In this document: positions 48,203-60,480 of the stretch, one piece after another
Layout: each line of letters starts with the position of its first letter
How positions within the stretch are numbered: the stretch's first letter is position 1
NCBI RefSeq assembly: GCF_964340395.1
Contig: NC_135549.1
Location: 22,253,342-22,317,341, forward strand
Source: Glandiceps talaboti
Lineage: Eukaryota; Hemichordata; Enteropneusta; Spengelidae
Length of the DNA stretch: 64,000 nucleotides
Direction: 5' to 3'
Position numbers and translations under genes: made by a program
Notes under the pieces: model-generated
The model's input: the letters and a program-made list of their open reading frames with translations, nothing else
Told to the model about the DNA's origin: nothing
The model's database searches: none

Positions 48203-48373
48203 CAGCGCGCACTTCGTGTGTATGATGTCACGAAGTCTGTACTGGCAGCGAGACGAAACCTAACTTTGACTGAAGTATATCCTACTCCGGATCCTCCTAC
48301 TCAAGGCTTGCTGAAACAACATGATTACAAAATCCTCTGCAATAAAACAACACATCTTCAGAGAAACATGTAA
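48203..48373 (+). CDS. Candidate terminal exon, plus strand, unidentified
   Basis: After the acceptor CTCACCTCTCAG the frame reads QRALRVYDVTKSVLAARRNL and continues to a TAA at 48,371. It is CpG-rich compared with its surroundings and looks protein-like, but no upstream exon was found. On the opposite strand the same segment offers a GAGAG|GTGAGT donor, so it could instead be a minus-strand first exon. Confidence 0.22.
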   Translation, partial: QRALRVYDVTKSVLAARRNLTLTEVYPTPDPPTQGLLKQHDYKILCNKTTHLQRNM

Positions 48374-48493
48374 TGTCAATCAAGTAATTAATTAATTAAT
48401 TAAATGTAAATAATGTGCAATATAATTTGTACGAGGAGTTTCTCTTGGTACTCTACGCTGTAATATCACAAAGTTATGGGCCTAGCTACGTAC

Positions 48494-48566
48494 CTGTACT
48501 ACTACTAGGCGCTACTGCAGCACAGGCATTTGTTTCCCAATACCAGTGAGTGTCTTCTTTCGCCAT
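48494..48566 (-). CDS. Candidate first coding exon, minus strand, partly inside an inverted repeat
   Basis: ATG at 48566 in a good context (gaacATGGCG) opens MAKEDTHWYWETNACAAVAP then SSST, ending at ACAG|GTACGT. Part of the coding stretch coincides with one arm of a short inverted repeat (48,509-48,735), which argues that it may belong to a mobile element rather than a host gene. Confidence 0.25.
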
Positions 48567-48735
48567 GTTCGCAGTGAGTAAATCTGCGCGATCACAGAAA
48601 CAAGTGTAATTTTACCCCTTTCATATAGTGTTGGCTAAATACGTCAATATTAACGATAGTATCGTCATTTTATTGTATTCTGATAGAAATATTCTGAGAC
48701 ATAACTCGGGAAACAAATGCCTGTGTACTGCAGGT
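48509..48735. repeat. Inverted repeat with about 30-bp arms
   Basis: CTACTGCAGCACAGGCATTT then GTTTCCC at the left matches, inverted, GGGAAACAAATGCCTGTGTA then CTGCAG at the right. The span is about 227 bp. It may be a small transposon or the two ends of a larger foldback unit. Confidence 0.7.
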
Positions 48736-48999
48736 AGAAAACATATGGACGAGTATAAAGTTGGCGTCAGATTCCGATTCAGATAGCGTCTTATTCAGCG
48801 TCATATTCAGCGTCAGATCCGAGGACACCCGACGGACTCAATCAAACCTGAAATACAATGTAATACCGTTGAGACTACAGCGAAAGATTCCTCTTCACAA
48901 CCTTTTGATGGAACTTGGAGTGTCTCTGCTTGCACAATTTTTATTTGTGAAAAATACGTGGAATAAGAGTTGAAATACTTGCAACCGAGACATATGGAG

Positions 49000-51900
49000 G
49001 GTTCGTCAGAAGTGTTTGTGTGTGGGGAGTTACTAGTCTATCAATTATCCCTGCAAAGCATATGTGGTCGACCGGTCATGTCAAAGTTTTACATGTAGCC
49101 AATGTAATGACGCCCTCACATGGTAAAATATCATAATTGTACTCACTACAACGTCAGTATTGTTTAGATTAAGAATTGCTCATCGTTAAATTATGATCCC
49201 ATCAGTGATATGCAAATTAGGTCTAAAATGTGTCTTTTTGGTCAAAAATTTATATTTCCAAAACTACTATATAAAGCAGATTGGGCTGAAATTCAGGGGG
49301 AATGCATGTTGGCAAGTGTAAATGAATCTGTATTCACAAGGTGATGATACCATCAACGATATCCAAATTAATAGGTCTACAATTGTCAATTTTGATCAAA
49401 AACTTATACCATGAAACTGCATGAAACTTGGTGGGGATGTTTCTGGAGGTTTTATTCTGCAATTATTGTTGAAAATATTATGACATAATTGACCCTAGGA
49501 ACCATGACCACACCCTTAGCAACAGTGACATGATGATGCATATTACAAAGATAAGTGATGGGTATATTCAAAATATGTATGCAAACATGCCTAGCAACAA
49601 GACCACACCCATAGCAACAGCTAAATACCAGAAAAATATTCATGTCTGTACTGTTAAAAGGCATGAAGATTTTTTTAAATTTTCATTACAAGTTTCACTA
49701 CATGCTATATGTAAAAGAGATTTTATTAGATTTTCTGATTCCTTCAAAGCCACTTTTAATTGTTAACCACAGATTAACTGAAGTTCTGATCAGTAAAATT
49801 TCTAATCTATGATGATAATGGCTGTATCAGCAATTTTGAATAATTTGAAATAATATAAACATTATGCTTGAAGTTTTAAAATTTTCTTTTATTTCCAAAT
49901 GAAAAATACTACATTTCAGCAAAAAATATGTCCTGAGTTTCTCTCTGTGAGTCAATCATATCTCAAAATATTAGTGTAAATAACAGTACTCTTTCATACA
50001 ATACAACATAGAAATATGCTGTAATTTTCAATCACATGACAGGGAGCTCATGACACGGCGACGCACTCACACATCGGTGAAAGCGGAATGACATGACGTA
50101 TCATACGGCAGTCTAGGTTATAGCCCAAATCAACTACATACTTTGAGTTTAGGCAATCCAAGTGTTTCTTACAAAGCTTACCCTGCCATACATTTATTGG
50201 CACATCTAAATATAAACAGTACTGTGCATGTATATATATATGTAGAGGTAAATCAGTAAAGTGCTACCCGCACTCCCCACCCTACCCCATCCAACCCCCC
50301 ACACAAAATTCCTCTCAACTCTGACTACAACAAAAGTATAGACCGAATATGTCCTGAAAGTATAATCAAATCATGATTTCATGGGTTAAGAAAGTGAATG
50401 TTTTTTATTATAAAAATGCCTTCCAAAATAAAAGTTCATGCATATGCTAGTAAGAATTACACCTTATGAACAATATAAATGTTTCCTCTTTTTATCTACT
50501 GCAAGGATACAAAAGGGTTACAACCTGTTTGTTATTTTCACATATTTCTGCAATAAATGAGTATACAAAATTATCTGTATATGTATACACTGTAAGATAC
50601 GTCGTGACGTTTTGCCCTCACTGGCCTCCTCTCACACATGGTAGGGGTTGGCCGATGTGTGAGGGTGCCCCGTCACAGCGTACCTTACAGGCTATACATG
50701 TATATACTGATAGCTGTTTTTTATTGTCATTTATTGCACAAGATGTATGCACATTTAGTACAAATTGTATACTTTGGAGCCAGTATGTAAATCGTCTTTG
50801 CAAATACAGAGGAGGTAATTTTCTTTTTACCTCCTATTTGCACAATGTCTATGCTTTCCGAGACAGAAGGTGTCTCCTATTAAGTCAAGCAAAAATATTC
50901 ATGTTTAGCTCTAGAAATGAGCAATAACAAACATATCTTGTTAACAAAAAATATTCTGGAGCTCATGCGACATTCTGAGACGACTCCTTAGTCCTTACAA
51001 ACAATTCTATGACAGCAAAATTGTCCACAAACCATCATAAGTTGTGTTCTGTGAGTGACCTATCAACTCTCTAAAAGTTACATGTATGTAAAAAGCCATC
51101 CCTGAGGTGTGTGCGAGGTCAAAGGTCATATGTAAATAGGACAAGTTCATGACACATGTATATCAGGTAGAACATATTATGGTGTAATCATAGACACAGA
51201 TTATGATGGTTACTGCCAAGCTTCTACACATTATAACGGTGCTATCCATTGTAGCCTTCACTGAATGGTGGCCACTTTTATTCTATCACAGAGTTTATGT
51301 CACACATTCACCACTTTTTTAAAATTAATATTCAACATGCAACATTCACGATGTTCATAAATATTAATTCATCAATAAAATACACAATGCCTCAATTCTC
51401 AGATATATTTTGTTAAATTATAGACAAAAGCTAAATGCATCATATATATATACAAAGCATGTCAACCAATTACCAGCGTTCCTTTACATATCTTCCAAAA
51501 ATCTGTTCTGGTGATATAGAAATTTTTGCCAACCAGAAATATTCATATCATTTATGAACAAATCTGCCCTTAAATACGATGTTTATCATTAGTATTTGAT
51601 TGCTATGGTCTTTACCACAGAATCCAACATGGCCTCAACTGAATGCAGTGTTGCTTTGGAAAGCTGGATGGGAATTAAGTAGTGGATGGTGACTTTTTAT
51701 GACAACGCTGCATACTACTAGCTTATATGCACTACATGTGCATATATTATTCATTTATATATACTTTTGTGAGTTACATTCATGACTATAAATCACAGAT
51801 CTTATCCTTTACAGGAAAGAACATGTCTAACTTGTAAATCAAATTATGTTGAAGATGAAGATACATTTCTTATTAACCTATATATATCAAGTATATTCCC

Positions 51901-53690
51901 ATCATAGACAAACATTAATTAAACAACATATGCTCCTACCTTTGAAAATTTACCAAATGATTTAAAATTGATATGACTAACGAAAATATTCTAATTAATG
52001 TCTCACAATATAAATCTATGTTCAGACATGAGACAGCACAACATAACTTATCTTTTAACTTTAATATTAATTTTCTGTACAGTATACTTCAGTCTATTTT
52101 ATTTTACTTATTTCATCTGAGCTTTGTAACCTTTGGGAATTATTACGAGTTTGAATAAACTTTTTACAGAGTCAAAGTTTGTGAATCAAACATTTTCACT
52201 GATTCCAATCATCATGATGTTGATGAGATGTCAGTGAAATTTGGGATTCGCTTAAAGGAATTTGTATACTGTATTTAAAATACACATTTTGTATTTGTAT
52301 TTGTATTAGTACACTGCATTATGTAATATTGAAATCTCTGGAACCATACTAAAGACAAACATCAACATCCTCAGTGCTATCTTATATTTGAATGTATCAG
52401 TAACTACAGCTGGTGCACGTGTTATCAGAAATCCAAATTCTGTTGACCAAGATATTTACACTACTAAAATATTTTACAATTTTAAAGTCTTCAGCTATCC
52501 TCAAAGAATAATTTTTTTCTCATTACCAGATTGGTACATTGTGTTCAATGTAGAAGAGGGCATTTTAGTCACTACTTATTTTTGCTTTTTAGTTTACCAG
52601 TGAAATAAGCCAAAGTAAGTCCTTACCGAAAATGTCCTGGTTTCCAGTATTAGTCTTTGATAAAAAGAAAATTACCGGTACACTGAGAGATGTTTTCAAT
52701 TCTTGTAAATAACAGAATTAAAAAAATGTGAATTCTGTGCTACTCATAACAGAAGTTATCAACCTTTTGAAGTCATAGAAGCTGTAACCAGAACTCTTCT
52801 TTTTTTTCATAAATATTGTCTGATTATTTTTTTTGGAAGTGTACTGCTGCAGTCATACTGCATCAACTATCATTTTTATATACATATGGTATTTCTAGTC
52901 GATCAGTGACCACATCTCAATAGCTTGGAGATTTGTCTTGGTGTTACTATCTCAAGAAACTGTTTTTATACCGTTGGAAGCAAAAAAAATCACTTCTGAA
53001 TTTGAAATTATCCCCAACTTGAGATAGTAACACTATGATGATTCTCTGTGGGTTCAATAGAACAAATTCCATTCAGATTAAAAAAACTTCAAAATCTATA
53101 AAAGCTGTTACAACTTGACGTGACGTCTTAGTAGCTGTGACAATAACTTACTTCTTCTTATTTTAGACTTGTTTACAAGTAATTAAAATGTGCATTATTT
53201 ATTTGTACTGTTTACATATGGACATCAAGTAAGTATTCACAGCACCATCAACGACTAGTCAACAGGTCAATTCAGTATTTAGGACTGAACTGTTTCCAGA
53301 AAGTGTTTGGTTTATATTCTATCCGCAAACTACTAACAATAAATGAAAAATATTAAGAAAATACAGCTACTAGGGCTTTGAAATAAGACAATAGTTTTCA
53401 GTTATTTTAAATATAATGTTTCCAAACACCTTTAATAGTATGATATGTATTGAAACAATGTAAACTTTTTCATCAAATATTTTTCGGTAATTTCCACATT
53501 TTTTAAAATTTTTTATAAGTGAACCTGTTTATTCATTTAAAATGTATACTATAACTTTTGTACAAAATTGATCTTTCTGTTGTTACATGACAATATTGCC
53601 TGATATTATCAACAAGTCTTTCATTCCTCACATATGACTCAGTATACTGAAGTAACACAATTTGTTAAAATCTGATGAAGCGTTACATTC
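49000..53690. other. Non-coding stretch
   Basis: Apart from MITE family A copy 5 I see no supported gene. It is strongly AT-rich with scattered T runs; ORFs here are chance. Confidence 0.5.
50587..50694. mobile_element. Palindromic MITE family A, copy 5
   Basis: 108 bp with the same ends (ACTGTAAGATACGTCGTGAC and TACCTTACAGGCTA). The flanks are TATATGTAT and TACATGTAT, a 9-bp duplication with one change. The interior has extra sequence between the arms. Confidence 0.83.
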
Positions 53691-53695
53691 AAATA

Positions 53696-53868
53696 ATAAC
53701 ACATGCCAGCAAGGGCAATATCACAATTTAGTGCCTGCACAAGGGTTGGCACTGTTTACCAAAATTTTGATGATGCCCAAACCGAAGGGCATCATCAACA
53801 TTTTGGTAAAGAGTGCCAGCCCGAGGGCAGGCACTAAATTGTGATATTGCCCGAGCGCATGTGTTATA
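53696..53868. mobile_element. Near-perfect hairpin MITE, about 83-bp arms
   Basis: Begins ATAACACATGC and ends GCATGTGTTAT. Each arm contains GGCAATATCACAATTTAGTG followed by CCTGC, and a TACCAAAAT / ATTTTGGTA block; the centre is GATGATGCCCAAACCGAAGG then GCATCATC. Mismatches between arms are few, so this copy is young or conserved. No clear target duplication beyond A/T bases. Confidence 0.85.
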
Positions 53869-54803
53869 TTCGTCCAATCATTCATATAGCTACTCTTCAT
53901 TCATCATCATTTGTCATCGATAGAAAAGTTTCCCTTTCAGAATAGATGTGCAATGGTCGAAATAAATCGAGCAGGCAATAGTGCCAGGCATTAGTCTGTG
54001 CATGCGTGGGCTATATCACCGCGCAATAGTCTATTTAAAGTAGGTCATGTGATTCGATTTTGACCAATGACAGCTTGTGTAAGAACGTCAAGGTGTATAC
54101 AATATATATCTTGTAAAATTAGAAAGCACGATATAAATATTCACGAAACACATATTTTGGCTTGTTTTTTTTTTTAACTGTACTACATATAGTGTCCCAT
54201 TTGGTATTTTGGTGAAATTAACTTTTGGCATCATTCATAAAACATCACATAACCACCATTGTGTTGGTTGTCTTAGATAAAACACAAACTTTGGTTAGTA
54301 GTAAAATTAATTATTCAAATTTTCCATAAAACATAAAACCCGACTGAATGTTTTTGACTGTATATCGGTGAAATTAATAAGTATTTATAAAAGACACACT
54401 TTGGTTCAATATACTGTATTTGTATCCCTACTTGATATTCCAGTGAAATTAATTACTCAAATTATTCAAACAACACATACTTTAGTTTGACACAGAATGT
54501 TTTTATGTTTGTACATTGGGTGATTATTTCCTACTGGATTTTGTAACCAAGGATTTCATCCTTGGCTTCAGGGTCAGGTCAAGGCATAAAGGTACTAGTC
54601 ATTTTAAATGTAAATCATTATATTCATTCCAGAAATTGTAAGAAATAAAGGTAATTCTTAGGTAATAGAAGAATAGAAATATACTCCATATTAAATTCTT
54701 CTTCGTTCTTCATCAGTGTGTCTTTCAGACTCCAGTATGTACATTTTGTTCATGATATCCATACAGTTTCAATTTCTTGTCATCACTAACAGCCCTATTC
54801 GCA

Positions 54804-54863
54804 TCACTGAATCATCACCATGGCTGACTGGTCTCCTAGCAACCTTAACACTGCATCTTTCAC
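54804..54863 (-). CDS. Candidate terminal exon, minus strand, unidentified gene
   Basis: A strong acceptor (CTGTTTTCCTCCCAG) precedes 19 codons, VKDAVLRLLGDQSAMVMIQ, and a TGA. The frame is phase 0, compatible with the donor at 58992 upstream on the same strand. The peptide is amphipathic. I do not recognise the protein. Confidence 0.35.
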   Translation of the reverse strand: MKDAVLRLLGDQSAMVMIQ

Positions 54864-56234
54864 CTGGGAGGAAAACAGATTGAGAAAGATTTTAGATGGT
54901 GATGATTGTGAGGCTGACCCCATTTGACATTTTGGAGATCATCCTACACTCAGAAGATTCAGCTGAGTGGCTTTGTGGTAAAATATACCCTCAAACCATA
55001 ACAGTATACGTGATACACTCAGGAACAAGGTTTGAGCTAAAAGGTGTCATCAAAGACTATAACTGTACATGTTATAGATTCAGCAGAGAGGTTCGGAGCT
55101 AAAACATGTCCTCAATAACACACACGATGGATTTAGCAGAAAGGTTTTGAGCTAAAACATGCCCCTCAGCTCAAACTCTCTTCTTACACATGACACAACT
55201 GGAGAAATATGTTTGTCTCAAGCTTTTACCTAGAAGTAGAACTACCTACTTCCTTACTTGTGGTGGCCAATTTCTCTATTTATGATGGTGTTATCTTTCG
55301 CATGCCCATGTTTATAAATAATGTTGATTATGTGATGGCTGGCAAGTCTAGTGCACATAATTATATTACACACCCTCACACACCCACACACCCATACAGT
55401 AAACTAACAAGTTTATTGAAAACTGCATGTGAACTCATCAGTATGTGGGCTGTTGTTCTGTGTAATGAAAAAAGTCATGCGCGAGTGTAACTTAAAGTGA
55501 TATCTGATTATATTTAGAGTGATTAATGACGATATAGACTTTATTATTTAAAACAAAGGTATACTCGTCTATATATATGGAGGTATAATTATAGCACAGC
55601 CTGTGACAGGCAAACTCAGAAGCTTGTAATAATTCTGATGTAGATAGATCAAAGTTTTAAATTAAAACAATGCCCCTGAACACTAAGCCTGTACTCTCGA
55701 TAAATTCAGTAGAAGCTTTGAGATAAAATATGCCTCCAAAACACTGAAAGTGATAGATTCTCGTGGAAAATAATAAGGTCATCGACAATTTGTTAACTGT
55801 GACCATACATGTATACCTGATACAAGGTATTGAATTGTACGATCATGCCAGATTATATCCTTTTTATTTGGCAAGCTCTAAAATCTTGTATGGATCTATT
55901 CTCAACATGATTACTTTGGAAACAAAAGATGGAAGCACTGTCACTGTTGAAAACTGATCTAGGCCAGCTAAATGACGCCCACAGTCACCTGCGAGAATTC
56001 TACACATTTGTGATATTGTCTTTGAGTCATATACATATATATGGACCTACACTAGTGTGATTCATTACTAATGTCAAAAGAAATATTAACCCATATGGTT
56101 TTTGTTAGGTATTAAATATCATTTGCTTCAAAATCAAGAAGCTATCAGTGCTCAGTTGTACTTTGAGAATACATGACGTGTTCCATATACTACCATATAC
56201 TATTAATATACTATCATCATTAGAACACTATAAG

Positions 56235-56322
56235 CTTCATCGTTATAAACCAAAACCTCTTTTACAGCACTGTTCAAGACTTGATATCGCAGAAGAAATA
56301 TCAGCTCTAGTTTGCGAGAATG
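56235..56322. mobile_element. MITE family B, copy 4 (reverse orientation)
   Basis: Reads CATCGTTATAAACCAAAACC at the left and TTTGCGAGAATG at the right, the reverse of copy 3. The flanking AAGCTT / GAGCTT similarity may be the decayed target duplication. Confidence 0.65.
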
Positions 56323-57202
56323 TGAGCTTTTATACATTGTATTTATATTTCTAGGAATAAATGCATGAATGAATGAACGTGAAAACTGTATACAGTACTG
56401 TATGCTACCATACTAGAAGACTGTATGTTGCCATTCTGATTTGCTTGACAATATATTATGTCTCAAATGAAAATGAAGTTGAGTTTGCCCTCACATAAAT
56501 TAATATATTAAACTTAGTATGGTAATCTATGATATATATGCAAATGATATGCAAATTATGTTAATTTGGATATACATGATCACAGAAAATCACTATTAGT
56601 AAAGTTTAACCTCCAAAATGAAAACAGGACATCATTATTCAACTTATGTCTCTAACAAATAAAATGTCTTTATAAACTGAAAGTTACTATATTGATGAGG
56701 AGTAGGTATTTATTTTGGATTTTTAATTTACAAAACAATTTTATCATGGCGTCTTAGTTGAAAAATCAATGTGATACAACATTGTCTAAGTCTGTGTTTG
56801 TCACTTAACTTTAATAACCCATTGCAACAAGCCAAAAAATGTGTAGAAATGCATGTTACGATTGTACATTGTGCAATTCTTTGAATTACAAACAAGGACT
56901 TGATATATGTTGTGACATTGATTTTTCAAGTAGGATGCCGTGATAAAATTGTTTTATAAATTAAAAATCCAAAATAAATGGCCAATCTTCATCCATATGA
57001 CCACTTTAAAATAATTAAATTTAAATTTTCATGAAATATAATAATCTTCCACAGTAGTATGGATGAAATTCCAACCAAATTCTGTAATTCATCTTTATAC
57101 AATGTGATTTTGCATACAGGGACATTATTATTAATAGCCTTTCAGACTTGGGCGGCATAATTCCTTTTTTGAGACATGTAAATTGCTGAAAATAGTAAAT
57201 TT

Positions 57203-57268
57203 ACTGTCAATATGTACGCACGCATGCACACACACGCACACACGCATGTACGCACGCACGCACACACG

Positions 57269-57306
<38 letters not shown>
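57203..57306. repeat. CA/CACG microsatellite
   Basis: CGCACGCA and CA repeats producing cysteine/valine or histidine/threonine ORFs in several frames, all spurious. Confidence 0.95.
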
Positions 57307-57307
<1 letters not shown>

Positions 57308-58134
57308 TTGCTTGGACAACCAATCTTTCAGCCTTATTACAAACAGTCATCAATAAACCATCACCGGCGATATCCTTGTGACTGTTTAGAGTCATCAAAT
57401 ATCATAATATATTAATTAGTGACAATTTGCAAGACTATTCGTAGCAAATGACATTAAAATTAGTAGATATTCACACTAATTTGAATAGCGCACCTTTCCA
57501 TTATAAGTGTTTGAATGCAATACTTGGCTTACTACAATCAAATCTACACAGTTGATAGGGGAGGAAATGAATAAAAACTGAACAAAATAGATTACAATCT
57601 TGGCTATTCAGAAAACAAATTAACATTTCCGTACGTTGACCTCAGTTATCAAATCCTGCCATTTTTCATAAGTCCTTGGAAAGCTATATATTCAAGTTGA
57701 CATACCTTATATGCCAATATTACAAATATACATTTGTATGTTGGTTCTTACATTGATTTTTCATCAATGGAACTGTACTAAAAACGTCAACATTACAGCC
57801 CATCTCACTGCTCCACTACAGAAATTTTAGTCTAAAAACACCTTCTCCAGTAAACACAGATACTTATGTACTGACAGTGATGTGTGATTGTGAATCTCTG
57901 TGAATGCATTTCTGTAAAAGTTTGTGAAAACACAACATATCTATTTTTATTCTTTTATCCTAATGGCTTACGTATATGTGCATGTAGTGTTTTTCAGGTC
58001 AGTGAGTATCCTGAGCCAACAGAAATACTGCCAGCTATGTACAACTTTTCTCATTTGGGAGTAAAAGCCAACCTATGAGGTTATTTACTTGTAGATGTCA
58101 AGGTCAAATTTGCATAATTTGTTGCAAAACTCAT

Positions 58135-58178
58135 GGCCAAAGGGCTGTAATTGATGGCCAAAGGGCTGTAATTGATGG
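58135..58178 (+). repeat. Short tandem duplication, 22 bp
   Basis: GGCCAAAGGGCTGTAATTGA occurs twice in direct succession. Confidence 0.9.
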
Positions 58179-58991
58179 ATCTGGCAACAAAAAGTCCATA
58201 TTTTGGTAAAGTAAAACACATAGCAATGCTACATATTACAATCTATAATATGGTATGAAAGGTTGTGGATGAAAATGAATATATATTTTCAGGAATGTAG
58301 CTACTTTTAAAAGGTGCTGCCAAAATGTGAAAATTAGGCAGTAATATCTAGGAACAAGACCCATAAAAATGCCCCATGGACAGAAATGTACTGGTTGAAA
58401 TAAAGTTTTAAAAGAAATTCCTGAAAAAGTAGCTGGCAAAAACATTGTTGAGTAGCTGTTTATTTTTACTGCTATTAGCCATTATCTACATCTCTGATTT
58501 TTGTAAAAAATATGACATACATGTATGTCATGATGTGAAACTGTTCAGCTGTGTTATGTGTAAAATGAATTGATTCATAAACTGATTTGAAATTTAAATT
58601 TTGATGACATATTTATTCATACTGAAGGAACTAAAAGGTTGCATATCTTAATTTGGTTGTGATGTGACTTATTAGAATTTGTAAAGGTATACTGCAGGGT
58701 TTCCTTCACAGTCAATTTTATTTGTGAAAATTAATACTAGTAACATGCAAGTTCCTATCTTCCTGTATATTACATGTACTTGCTGATAGGATATGACCAC
58801 ATATGTGATGGAAACTATTTGAGAATTTTATAATTGGTGAAATATGGGGGCAATTTATTTGAATTAGATCTGACACAACTTAGCAGCGCTTGGTGATATT
58901 AATTCTTATGTTATTGGCTACAGTAATGTCTTGAAGGATGATAAACCCCGCAATAAAACCTTTGAAATGATGGCTCAAGAAAGTTATATAC

Positions 58992-59191
58992 CTTGCAGTC
59001 GTGATCGTCATCATTGAATCCTCTTCCTTTCTCATATTTGTTGCCAGGGCATTCCTGTCTTTTATCAACTGTCGTCATGGTAACTATGTGTTTTTTCCTC
59101 CCACTCTGCTGGGCTCTCTTGCTGGTTGAGTTTGGTCATTTAGGGATGACGGTAGTTAGAATTTCATCATCATCAAAGCAGTCATCAAAGT
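58992..59191 (-). CDS. Candidate exon with acidic tail and in-frame TGA, unidentified gene
   Basis: A strong acceptor (TTTTCACTTTTTTATAG) is followed by FDDCFDDDEILTTVIPK and a TGA at 59136-59138. The same frame then stays open through KRAQQSGRKKHIV and RQECPGNKYEKGRGFNDDDH to a donor GCAAG|GTATAT at 58992, in phase with the candidate terminal exon at 54863. It is either a terminal exon ending at the TGA, or an internal exon with a recoded, mutated or mis-sequenced codon. Confidence 0.33.
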
Positions 59192-59524
59192 CTATAAAAA
59201 AGTGAAAATTAATATCATCCATTTGAAAGAAAATTTACACCTGGACATATGCAACTGAATTAGCTAGGCACTGAAGTCATATGTGTTAGCTATAGATACT
59301 CAAAGGTTGCCATAGAGATTATTTTACGATAACAAGAATCTCTTAATTAGTAGAGAAACTGTAAAGTTATGACTTCTGATAGAAACTAACCAGCTGGATT
59401 TACATGTAAATTAAATGAAATTGGTGCCTGAGCCTGTTATATTCGAAATCGTATGACTGATGGGGGAAATAATTGGCATATATTTATGAAACTGAAAACG
59501 TCATGCAGCTGGAATTGTGCAGGG

Positions 59525-59838
59525 CAGTAAAATAGCACACAGTTGCAGTGGTGTTGAGTTGTAAAATGGCACACAGTTGCAGTGGTGTTGAGTTGTAAAA
59601 TGGCACACAGTTGCAGTAGTGTTGAGTTGTAAAATGGCACATAGTTGAAGCACCAGAAAATGGCTTACAGCTGCAGTGGTGAAGAGTTGTAAAATTGGTA
59701 CACAGTTGCAGTAGTGTTGAGTTGTAAAATGGCACATAGTTGCAGCACCAGAAAATGGCATACAGCTGCAGTGGTGAAGAGCTGTAAAATAGCACACAGT
59801 TGCAGTGTGCAGAACTATAAAATGTGACATAGTTGCAG
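59525..59838 (+). repeat. Tandem repeat, 34-bp unit, about nine copies
   Basis: The unit includes GCACACAGTTGCAGTGGTG and TTGAGTTGTAAAATG, with shorter variants carrying GCACCAGAAAATGG. The unit is not a multiple of three; overlapping frames on the minus strand give cysteine-rich repeat peptides that are unlikely to be real. Confidence 0.93.
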
Positions 59839-59884
59839 TTGTGCAGAGCTTCTATTAGGACTCCATTTTTAACTGCACTTGATT

Positions 59885-60480
59885 GAATAGAATTGTACTG
59901 CTCTACATTCCACTTGAACTGGACTGCACTGAATTCAATTGTACTGCTCTATACTCTATCTAAACTGGACTGCACTGAATTCAATTGTACAGCTCTACAC
60001 TCCATCTGAACTGGACAGACCTGAATTCAATTGTACTGCTCTACACTCCATCTGAACAGGACAGACCTGAATTCAATTGTACTGCTCGACACTCCATCTG
60101 AACTGGACAGACCTGAATTCAATTGTACTGCTCTGCACTCCATCTGAACTAGACAGCACTGAATTCAATTGTACTGCTGTACACTCCATCTGAACTGGAC
60201 TGCACTGAATTCAATTGTACTGCTCTGCACTCCTCTGAACTGGACTGCACTGAATTCAATTGTACTGCTCTACACTCCATCTGAACTGGATTGAACTGAA
60301 TTCAATTGTACTGCTCTACACTCCATCTGAACTGGACTGCACTGAATTCAATTGTACTGCTCTACACTTCATCTGAACTGGACTGCACTGAATTCAATTC
60401 TACTGCTCTACACTACGTCTGAACTGGACTGCACTGAATTCAAATGTACTGCAATGCTCTGCACTCAATTTGAACTGGAC
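59885..60480 (+). repeat. Tandem repeat, 46-bp unit, about 13 copies
   Basis: The unit is CTGCACTGAATTCAATTGTA followed by CTGCTCTACACTCCATCTGA and ACTGGA. It starts within 60 bp of the end of the 34-bp array. Copies differ by a few substitutions, so the array is moderately old. Confidence 0.93.

Noticed and set aside
59437-59830. ORFs of 67-109 codons with a repeated cysteine motif
   Set aside because: They translate the 34-bp minisatellite in three frames. A unit not divisible by three gives repeating peptides in every frame, with no start context or splice sites.
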